From JBBDMX01 sp038241095 (GTDB lineage Bacteria > Planctomycetota > Phycisphaerae > Phycisphaerales > Phycisphaeraceae): 15,073 bases of DNA. Shown piece by piece: positions 6,169-11,569 of the stretch; the stretch's first letter is position 1; the number at the start of each line of letters is the position of its first letter. The stretch lies in the NCBI GenBank assembly GCA_038241095.1, contig JBBRGB010000063.1:1-15073 (forward strand), written 5' to 3'. The notes beneath the pieces are model-generated. The model was not told where the DNA came from. It searched no databases and saw only the letters and a program-made list of their open reading frames with translations. The translations under genes were made by a program, and so were the position numbers.

Positions 6169-7083
6169 TTGTCCGATCACATCGCCCACATCGCCATCTG
6201 CGACGACACCTTCCGCCTCGCCTCCGTGCTCTCCGACATTCACCCCGTCTTCAAAACGCTCATGGTCGAAGAACGCGAAATGGCGCACATGGGCAGCGTC
6301 ACCCGCTTTGCCGACACTTGGTCGGTGAACCTCATCGCCTGGGCAAGGCAGCAGCACCAGGCCAAACCCCAAGGCAACGAAAACCGCTGGCGGGAAAAAC
6401 TGGCCTATGAACTTGGCTCCTTGACTCACCGCTCCGCCGACCGACTCACCAAGCCCATCACCAACTGCTGGAAGGGCCAGCCCGACTCCGGCCGCGAGGG
6501 TGACGCCGCCAACGAATCCAAGATCATGCAGGATGTCTTTGTCTGGCGCGAGGTGTACGACCAAGGCCGCGCCCAAAACGCTTGGCCCTTCAGTCCCGGT
6601 CTGCTGGACAAGCCCACCGATGCCCAGGCCGAGGCGGAAAAAATGTACCGCCTGCTCTTTCGCCGCGCCTTGATCGCCATGCACACCTTCAACCCCGACA
6701 AGGATCACATCCACACCTGGCTCGACCGCTTCATCGACGGCCTGCAAACCTTCCCCAAGTCGCTGGAGCATTACGCCCGCCTCTGCCGCGAGTGGGACCC
6801 GGCCCTGGTGAAAAAATACCTCACCGACAAACGCTTTTACGAAGCCAGTGACGCCCTGATCCAACTGGCCCGCGCCGCCCAACATGACCAAGCCATCAGT
6901 GAAGCCCAAGTCCGCCAGGCCATGACCGTCACCGATAAAACCCACAGCCGCTACGCCCGCGCCTTGAACAAGGCCTTGGAATACCTCCTGAGCGCCGGTG
7001 AACTATTCGACGCCCGCATCAGCGAACAGGAAGCCGCCACCCGTCTGGACATCGGCGTGCCGGAACTCTCCATTCAAGACTGA
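6169..7083 (+). CDS. Unrecognised 304-residue protein, TTG start
   Basis: I do not recognise this family with confidence. The product is predicted soluble, helical and rich in His, Asp and aromatic residues, with no signal peptide or membrane segment. Notable features are an N-terminal DHIAHIAICDD, His40 in EMAHMGSVTRFADTW, and residues 81-97 (ELGSLTHRSADRLTKPI), where His87 and Asp91 recall the metal-binding helix of zinc-dependent phospholipase C-like (PF00882) proteins. That is a weak resemblance. The start is a TTG at 6169, supported by AAAAAGGA eight bases upstream, the strongest Shine-Dalgarno in the window; the protein then begins exactly at the conserved-looking DHIAH. The first in-frame Met (residue 32) would lose that. 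It lies 85 bases after a REP-like hairpin and 132 bases before the DNA methyltransferase gene, so may be co-transcribed with it. Confidence 0.75.
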   Translation: MSDHIAHIAICDDTFRLASVLSDIHPVFKTLMVEEREMAHMGSVTRFADTWSVNLIAWARQQHQAKPQGNENRWREKLAYELGSLTHRSADRLTKPITNCWKGQPDSGREGDAANESKIMQDVFVWREVYDQGRAQNAWPFSPGLLDKPTDAQAEAEKMYRLLFRRALIAMHTFNPDKDHIHTWLDRFIDGLQTFPKSLEHYARLCREWDPALVKKYLTDKRFYEASDALIQLARAAQHDQAISEAQVRQAMTVTDKTHSRYARALNKALEYLLSAGELFDARISEQEAATRLDIGVPELSIQD

Positions 7084-7215
7084 CACCCGCCCACGACTGG
7101 TCATCGCCCCCGGAAAGCGAAGGCCCTTGTGGACACCCCCGGTTTTCACCCGCAAGAAGCCCGCAATGGATGAATCGTTCGCCCTCTCCGGCCCATCTGT
7201 TAAGCTTTTCTTCCC

Positions 7216-8163
7216 ATGACCACCTTGCCAAAAAATCGCATTGCCACGGGGGATTGCATCGCCACCATGAACGGCTGGCCCGAGGGCGGACCGAAAGAGG
7301 GCGTGGACTTGGTGTTCGCCGATCCGCCTTACAACATCGGCTACACCTACGACCAATACGAAGACAAACGCGACGACCACGACTACATCGAATGGACGCG
7401 GCAATGGATCGCAGGTTGCGCCCGGCTGCTCAAGCCAACCGGGTCGCTCTACATTCTCATCGGCGACGAATACGCGGCGGAAACGCGGCTGTACCTCAAG
7501 GAACTGGAGAAAGAGCACAAGCTCGTTTTCCGCAATTGGGTCATCTGGCATTACACCTTTGGCCAAAACACCCAGGTCAAGTTCAACCGCAGCCACGCCC
7601 ATCTTTTCTACTGCGTGGGGCCGGCGGCGTTTGACAAGTGGGACACCGGGAGCACGCCCTTCACCTTCAACAAGGCGGCGGTGGCGGTGCCCAGCGCCCG
7701 GCAGATGATCTACAAGGACGCCCGGGCCGTGCCCACGGGCAAAGCGCCCGATGACACTTGGTACCTCCGTCCGCAGGACACCGATGGCCACTATTTCAAG
7801 CCCGGCGAAGACACGTGGTACGTCTCGCGCCTCTGCGGCACGTTCAAGGAACGCGTCGGCTGGCATCCCTGCCAATTGCCCGAAGCGCTGCTCGAACGCA
7901 TCATCAAGGTGTCGAGCAACGAAGGCGATTTGGTTTTCGACCCCTTCACCGGCAGCGGGACCACCCTGGCGGTGGCGGCCCGGCTCAAGCGGCGCTGGCT
8001 GGGCTGCGAGTTGAGCGAGGATTACGCCAGCCGCGCCACCCAGCGCATCGAGCACGCCGCGGCCACGGGCGACACCCTGCGCTCCAGCATGGCCGAGAAA
8101 GGCATCACCCCCGGAAGAACCAAGAAGAAGCCCGAACCGAAGCGCTCGGCGGGGTTGTTTTGA
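7216..8163 (+). CDS. Beta-class site-specific DNA methyltransferase (N6-adenine or N4-cytosine)
   Basis: The 315-residue enzyme transfers a methyl group from SAM to DNA bases. It has catalytic motif IV DPPYNIG (residues 36-42) near the N-terminus and SAM-binding motif I FDPFTGSGTT (241-250) near the C-terminus. This order defines the beta class, Pfam N6_N4_Mtase, as in M.HinfI and CcrM. DPPY is more common in N6-adenine enzymes. Further motifs are LLKPTGSLYILIGDEY after motif IV and GCELSEDYASRATQRI (263-278) after motif I. The last 20 residues are lysine-rich (RTKKKPEPKR) and may contact DNA. The ATG at 7216 has no strong Shine-Dalgarno. No recognisable restriction endonuclease is adjacent, so it is probably solitary and could have an epigenetic role. 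Recognition sequence cannot be predicted. Confidence 0.93.
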   Translation: MTTLPKNRIATGDCIATMNGWPEGGPKEGVDLVFADPPYNIGYTYDQYEDKRDDHDYIEWTRQWIAGCARLLKPTGSLYILIGDEYAAETRLYLKELEKEHKLVFRNWVIWHYTFGQNTQVKFNRSHAHLFYCVGPAAFDKWDTGSTPFTFNKAAVAVPSARQMIYKDARAVPTGKAPDDTWYLRPQDTDGHYFKPGEDTWYVSRLCGTFKERVGWHPCQLPEALLERIIKVSSNEGDLVFDPFTGSGTTLAVAARLKRRWLGCELSEDYASRATQRIEHAAATGDTLRSSMAEKGITPGRTKKKPEPKRSAGLF

Positions 8164-8276
8164 GAACGCCGCGCTATTTTGCGCGACTTGCCAAAAAACG
8201 CCGCACCCATCAAACTACCGGCTCGTCGATTGATTTTTGTTTCATCGCCACCCCAACCCGCGCTGGAGACTTCACC

Positions 8277-9311
8277 ATGGCACGTCCCGTCACCCTCTTC
8301 ACCGGCCAATGGGCCGACCTGCCCTTTGAAACACTATGCAAGAAAGCCAAGGCCTTCGGCTACGACGGCTTGGAACTGGCCTGCTGGGGCGATCACTTCG
8401 AGGTCGATCGCGCCATCAAGGACAAGGGTTACGTCAAGACCCGCTGGGACATCCTCACGGCCCACGGTTTGAACTGCTTCGCCATCTCGGCGCACTTGGT
8501 GGGCCAGGCGATTTGCGACAACATTGATGAGCGGCACAAGTCGATTCTGCCGCCTGAAATCTGGGGTGAGGGCGACCCCGAAGCCGTGCGCAAGCGTGCC
8601 GCCAAACGCATGATCGACACTGGCAAGGCTTGCCGCCTGCTCATGGACGCCAAGCCTGACAAGTGCGCCAAGCTGCCCCTCAAGGCCGTGGTCAACGGCT
8701 TCACCGGCTCATCGGTCTGGCATTCGATTTACGCCTTCCCCCCCACGGATCAGAAATACTGGCAGAAGGGTTTTGACGATTTCGCCAAGCGTTTCAAGCC
8801 GATTCTCGACGCATTCGACAAGCTCGATGTGAACTTCGCCTTGGAAGTGCATCCCACGGAAATCGCCTTTGACACCGCCTCGGCGCAGCGGGCCGTGCAA
8901 GCGGTGGGGGGGCACAAGCGCTTTGGCTTTAACTACGACCCTTCGCACCTGGGCTATCAGGGCGTCGATTACGTGAAGTTCATCCGCAGCTTCCCCGACC
9001 GCATTTACCACGCGCACATGAAGGACGCCTGGTGGGGCCACGGCGACGGCACGGTGGGCGTCTTTGGCGGGCACGTCAACTTCGCCGACCCACGGCGATA
9101 CTGGGACTTCCGCAGCCTGGGCCACGGCGACATCAACTTCGAGGAGATCATCGTGGCGCTTAACGACGTGGGCTATCAAGGCCCGCTGAGTGTGGAGTGG
9201 GAAGACAGCCGCATGGATCGGGAACACGGCGCGACGGAAGCCGCGGCGTTCGTGAAGAAGATCGACTTCAAGCCCAGCGCCATCGCGTTCGACGCCCAGT
9301 TTGATCGGTGA
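8277..9311 (+). CDS. Sugar phosphate isomerase/epimerase-like TIM-barrel protein
   Basis: The 344-residue product belongs to the xylose isomerase-like/AP endonuclease 2 family (PF01261), cytoplasmic metal-dependent enzymes acting on sugars or inositols. Likely metal ligands are visible at the usual strand ends: Glu190 and His192 in NFALEVHPTE, Asp221 and His224 in YDPSHLGY, His245/His247 in YHAHMKDAWW, and Glu307 in LSVEWED. The start of the barrel, YDGLELACWGDHF (29-41), is typical. The ATG at 8277 has GGAG eight bases upstream; upstream open frame only shadows the methyltransferase. A weak promoter-like pair, TTGCCA (8188-8193) and CAAACT (8211-8216), lies in the gap. This family often works with Gfo/Idh/MocA dehydrogenases in planctomycetes, and one is encoded 4.4 kb away. 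The substrate is unknown. Confidence 0.92.
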   Translation: MARPVTLFTGQWADLPFETLCKKAKAFGYDGLELACWGDHFEVDRAIKDKGYVKTRWDILTAHGLNCFAISAHLVGQAICDNIDERHKSILPPEIWGEGDPEAVRKRAAKRMIDTGKACRLLMDAKPDKCAKLPLKAVVNGFTGSSVWHSIYAFPPTDQKYWQKGFDDFAKRFKPILDAFDKLDVNFALEVHPTEIAFDTASAQRAVQAVGGHKRFGFNYDPSHLGYQGVDYVKFIRSFPDRIYHAHMKDAWWGHGDGTVGVFGGHVNFADPRRYWDFRSLGHGDINFEEIIVALNDVGYQGPLSVEWEDSRMDREHGATEAAAFVKKIDFKPSAIAFDAQFDR

Positions 9312-9330
9312 GGCGGATGACGGGGATACA

Positions 9331-9537
9331 ATGATGGGTGTCCGTGTTCGGGATTTGATCCGGATGATAAACCGTGACGGATGGGTGCAGGTACGTCAAA
9401 CGGGCAGTCACCGTCAATTCCATCATCCTTCCAAACCGGGCACGGTCACCATTGCGGGTGCCTTGGGGGCGGAATTGCCACCGAGAACCGAGCGTAGCAT
9501 TCTTCGACAGGCGGGTCTTGAGGATCGCAAGTCATGA
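9331..9537 (+). CDS. hicA: HicA-type toxin (mRNA interferase)
   Basis: HicA is a small double-stranded-RNA-binding-fold ribonuclease that cleaves mRNA and is neutralised by HicB. The 68-residue product has the full signature: RVRDLIRMINRDGWVQVRQTGS, where the lysine/arginine-rich helix leads into GSHRQFHHP (residues 26-34) with the family's catalytic His in SHR. It continues with KPGTVTIAGALGAELPPRT and ends with the helix RSILRQAGLED. The start at ATG 9331 (or the next codon, 9334) places the first helix as in family members; a longer frame back to 9301 overlaps the isomerase stop and is unlikely. It lies 19 bases after that stop with only a weak GGGGA site, and overlaps hicB by four bases (ATGA), giving translational coupling. 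It appears intact. Confidence 0.92.
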   Translation: MMGVRVRDLIRMINRDGWVQVRQTGSHRQFHHPSKPGTVTIAGALGAELPPRTERSILRQAGLEDRKS

Positions 9538-9752
9538 GCAAATATCTGGTCATCATCGAAAAGGGTGAGCGGAGCTATGGCGCTTATGTGCCGGACTTGC
9601 CGGGCTGTGTTGCCGCGGGAAAAAGTCATGTGGCGGTCAAGCGATTGATCCAGGAAGCGGTGGCGTTGCATTTGGCGGAGATGCGTCGCAATGGCGAGCC
9701 GATCCCCAAGCCCTCCAGCCAGCCAGAGTTCGTCGAAGCCGCCGCCGCGTGA
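9534..9752 (+). CDS. hicB: HicB-type antitoxin, short form
   Basis: HicB binds and blocks HicA through a partial RNase H fold. The 72-residue product has YLVIIEKGERSYGAYVPDL, then PGCVAAGKS and a helix KRLIQEAVALHLAEMRRNG, ending EPIPKPSS, all typical of the HicB N-terminal domain (UPF0150-like). There is no helix-turn-helix or ribbon-helix-helix domain after it, so it belongs to the short antitoxins and cannot by itself explain operator binding. The ATG overlaps the hicA stop as ATGA, so the pair is certainly one translation unit. The C-terminal EFVEAAAA is not conserved-looking. A second HicB-like gene follows after 19 bases. Confidence 0.92.
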   Translation: MSKYLVIIEKGERSYGAYVPDLPGCVAAGKSHVAVKRLIQEAVALHLAEMRRNGEPIPKPSSQPEFVEAAAA

Positions 9753-9771
9753 CTCTCACGGGGATGGTGCC

Positions 9772-10005
9772 GTGCGTTACACCGTGGTGATTGAGTCCAC
9801 GAATGAGCCTGACCATCCGGGCTGGTATTACGCGCACATTCCGGCGTTGGATTTGACCACCCACGGCGAGGGCATCGAAGGTGCCGCTCAAGCGGCGCGG
9901 GAGTTGGTGGGCGCTTGGGTGGCGGAATTGAAAGCCAACGGGAAACCCGTTCCACGGAAAAACCGCGCCTTTATCAGTCACTGGCATGTGGTCTTGCTAC
10001 ATTAG
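9772..10005 (+). CDS. Second HicB-like protein, GTG start
   Basis: This 77-residue product aligns with the preceding HicB: RYTVVIE matches KYLVIIE, YYAHIPALDL matches YGAYVPDLPG, AARELVGAWVAELKANG matches the long helix, and KPVPRKN matches EPIPKPS. It is therefore a paralogous HicB domain. The GTG at 9772 puts the first strand at the N-terminus; the longer open frame back to 9691 is a shadow of hicB. GGGGA (9760-9764) lies seven bases before the start. No second hicA accompanies it. It may be a degenerated duplicate, an additional immunity copy, or a partner for another toxin. The end (RAFISHWHVVLLH) is unlike HicB and suggests truncation or frameshift near the C-terminus. Confidence 0.72.
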   Translation: MRYTVVIESTNEPDHPGWYYAHIPALDLTTHGEGIEGAAQAARELVGAWVAELKANGKPVPRKNRAFISHWHVVLLH

Positions 10006-10054
10006 GTCGCCTCGCCCACCACCGGTGTAAAACTGGTGGACAACAAGCGTTCAT

Positions 10055-10083
10055 TTGACATCGCCTGTGACGTGTGGTAAAAT
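10055..10083 (+). promoter_or_regulatory. Near-consensus sigma70-like promoter upstream of nuoJ
   Basis: TTGACA (10055-10060) is a perfect -35 match and TAAAAT (10078-10083) a five-of-six -10 match, exactly 17 bases apart. Transcription would start near 10090 and run into nuoJ after a leader of about 310 bases. It is the best promoter match in the window and would make nuoJKLM an independent unit. Confidence 0.65.
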
Positions 10084-10088
10084 ACTGC

Positions 10089-10235
10089 TTAACATGAAAT
10101 GAGTTCCGCCTGTGAGGTGCTGTCCGGCGTCTTAGGCAAGGCGACGCCATAGATCATCACGCCACTCCGCGAGCCGCGCAGGAAATAAGCGGAGGTTTTG
10201 TTCACATCAGCCAGTGTGGTTACTCGTTTCCTCAT
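10089..10235 (-). CDS. Possible 48-residue ORF, unrecognised
   Basis: Between ATG (10235) and TAA (10089-10091) a minus-strand frame encodes MRKRVTTLADVNKTSAYFLR followed by a GSRSGVMIYGVALPKT region and a polar end. A GGA lies nine bases before the ATG. The composition is protein-like, but I recognise no family, it points against all neighbours, and its 3' end abuts the nuoJ promoter. It could be a relic of a lost gene or chance. Confidence 0.22.
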   Translation of the reverse strand: MRKRVTTLADVNKTSAYFLRGSRSGVMIYGVALPKTPDSTSQAELISC

Positions 10236-10400
10236 GGACGTGATTCCAAGGCACCGCTTACTGCGTGCGCGGCTCGTGGCCCCGCTGCTTCGACAACCCT
10301 TTTGACCATCGCGGCGGCGACCTGTATTCTTTGGGGCTTGTTTATCCCCCGACCCGCCCCCCAACCAGGTGGCTTCTTGGCACTTTGCAACCCCGGACTG

Positions 10401-10973
10401 ATGATGACGCTGGCGGAGGCCCACCCCGTGACACGGGTGGCGCCGGTGCTGTTCCTGGCCTTGGCGGCCTTGACGGTCGCCAGCGCCTGGGCCATCGTCG
10501 CCAGCCCCAACATCGTGCGCATGGCGACTTATCTGCTGCTTACGCTGACGGGCGTGGCGGGGATGTATTTCATGCTCGGAGCGGAGCTTCTGGCGGCTGT
10601 GCAGTTGATCGTTTACGCCGGGGGCACGCTGATTTTGATCGTCTTTGGCGTCATGCTCACCGCCAGTAATCCAGGGTTGGTGTTGAAGCCCTGCGGCTGG
10701 GAATGGGCCGCGGGCTTGACGGTGGCCGGGGCGATGGCGGTGTTGCTGGTGCTGGCGTTGATCCACACGCCTCTGATTTGGGGTTATGAAGGCACGGTGC
10801 CGGTGGTTTCCTCGATGGAGGGCTACGGCCAAGTGGCCTCGGTGGGACGGGCTTTATTGAGCGATTATCTGGTGGCCTTTGAGGTCTCCGGCGTGCTGCT
10901 TTTGGTGGTGATGATCGGGGCGGCTTACATGGCGCGGAAACGTGGGGGAATCAAGGGTGTCGCACAGTCCTAA
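10401..10973 (+). CDS. nuoJ: NADH-quinone oxidoreductase subunit J
   Basis: NuoJ (ND6) is a membrane subunit of complex I that links quinone-site changes to proton translocation. With ATG 10401 it has 190 residues and five hydrophobic helices near 13-33, 41-58, 62-86, 102-122 and 156-176. The third holds the diagnostic AVQLIVYAGGTLILIVFGVML (67-87 region), with the Tyr and Gly of the VYAGG segment that form the characteristic bulge. The end (YLVAFEVSGVLLLVVMIGA) is also typical of NuoJ. The frame is open back to a TTG at 10302, adding 33 residues with no family resemblance. ATGATG at 10401-10406 is preferred, though without a clear Shine-Dalgarno. nuoK follows after 28 bases. NuoH and NuoI, usual upstream neighbours, are absent. 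Confidence 0.92.
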   Translation: MMTLAEAHPVTRVAPVLFLALAALTVASAWAIVASPNIVRMATYLLLTLTGVAGMYFMLGAELLAAVQLIVYAGGTLILIVFGVMLTASNPGLVLKPCGWEWAAGLTVAGAMAVLLVLALIHTPLIWGYEGTVPVVSSMEGYGQVASVGRALLSDYLVAFEVSGVLLLVVMIGAAYMARKRGGIKGVAQS

Positions 10974-11001
10974 ACGGCTGCTTGTTCAAATGGCGTGATT
11001 C

Positions 11002-11331
11002 ATGATTACCGTGACGCTGCATCATTTCGTGCTGGTTTCCTTCGGCCTGGTGGCCGCGGGGGTGGCGTGCATGGTGACCAAGCGCAACGCGATTGGCATC
11101 CTCATGGGCGTCGAACTGGTGCTCAACGCCGCGGCCTTGAACTTCGTGGCCTTTAACCGCTTCCACCCCTGGGACCCGACCGGGCCGGCACCGCTGGACG
11201 GATTCATCTTCGCCATGTTCATCATCGTGCTGGCGGCTGCGGAAGCGGCGATTGCGTTGGCGATCATCCTCAACCTCTACAACAACCTGGCGAGCGTGGA
11301 CGTGGACAAGGCGCGGGAGATGAAGGGGTAG
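11002..11331 (+). CDS. nuoK: NADH-quinone oxidoreductase subunit K
   Basis: NuoK (ND4L) is a three-helix membrane subunit of complex I that carries part of the central proton path. The 109-residue product is the normal length. The two conserved buried glutamates are visible: Glu38 in GILMGVELVLNA (helix 2) and Glu81 in FIIVLAAAEAAIALAI (helix 3). The loop WDPTGPAPLDG between them is typical. The ATG at 11002 has no clear Shine-Dalgarno. It is 28 bases after nuoJ, but the next gene, nuoL, is 238 bases away, which is long for this operon. Confidence 0.96.
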   Translation: MITVTLHHFVLVSFGLVAAGVACMVTKRNAIGILMGVELVLNAAALNFVAFNRFHPWDPTGPAPLDGFIFAMFIIVLAAAEAAIALAIILNLYNNLASVDVDKAREMKG

Positions 11332-11360
11332 CTCGTTTCGTCAGTGGAGTTCCTTTTTTT

Positions 11361-11449
11361 AACGCGGATGGACGTGGATAAACGCAGATGAACGCGGATG
11401 GATTTGATTTACACGGATGAACACGGATGTCCACAGATAAACACGAATA
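11361..11449 (+). repeat. Degenerate 10-base tandem repeat in the nuoK-nuoL gap
   Basis: Eight units of exactly ten bases with consensus AACRCGGATG are arranged as four (11361-11400), a nine-base spacer (GATTTGATT), and four more (11410-11449). Examples are AACGCGGATG twice, AACGCAGATG, AACACGGATG and TACACGGATG; GAT or AAT is kept in all eight. It follows a run of seven Ts (11354-11360). The period does not preserve a reading frame, so it is not coding. Confidence 0.85.
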
Positions 11450-11479
11450 ATGCGAAATAAGGTGTGAATCTTTCGGACG

Positions 11480-11520
11480 CGCAACGGGGACGTTGCGGCT
11501 GATACGGAAAAGATTTTCGT
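11480..11520 (+). other. Two consecutive hairpins in the nuoL leader
   Basis: CGCAACG (11480-11486) and CGTTGCG (11491-11497) form a perfect seven-bp stem with a GGGA loop, which fits the stable GNRA tetraloop class. Seven bases later ACG-G-AAAA and TTTTCGT (11504-11520) form a second stem with one bulged G and a two-base loop. They lie between the 10-base repeat and the heptamers before nuoL. No T-run follows the second, so termination is unlikely. Confidence 0.45.
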
Positions 11521-11534
11521 CTCATACACACAAC

Positions 11535-11569
11535 CTCAAGACTCAAGACTCATCCCTCAAGACTGCCCC
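11535..11569 (+). repeat. Heptamer repeat touching the nuoL start codon
   Basis: Five consecutive seven-base units, CTCAAGA, CTCAAGA, CTCATCC, CTCAAGA and CTGCCCC, end at 11569, directly before the ATG at 11570. Three units are identical. They replace any Shine-Dalgarno region, since no GGAG-like sequence is present. Confidence 0.8.

Larger units (their letters stand above)
10006..10400. other. 395-base region between hicB copy 2 and nuoJ
   Basis: This gap holds no confidently called gene. It contains a six-bp inverted repeat with a 12-base loop (CCACCA 10016-10021 with TGGTGG 10034-10039), the promoter at 10055-10083, and a leader of about 310 bases before nuoJ. The leader contains GGCGTC...GACGCC, a six-bp stem that would form near 10128-10150, and a three-codon minimal frame (ATGAAATGA) right after the promoter. 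A low-confidence minus-strand ORF at 10089-10235 is listed separately. The leader also holds an open frame in the nuoJ frame from a TTG at 10302. Confidence 0.5.

Noticed and set aside
10302..10400. TTG-initiated N-terminal extension of NuoJ
   Set aside because: The 33 extra residues do not resemble NuoJ, and ATGATG at 10401 places the first helix as in known subunits.
11361..11449. CRISPR array
   Set aside because: Units are ten bases with no unique spacers, far shorter than CRISPR repeats, and there are no cas genes.
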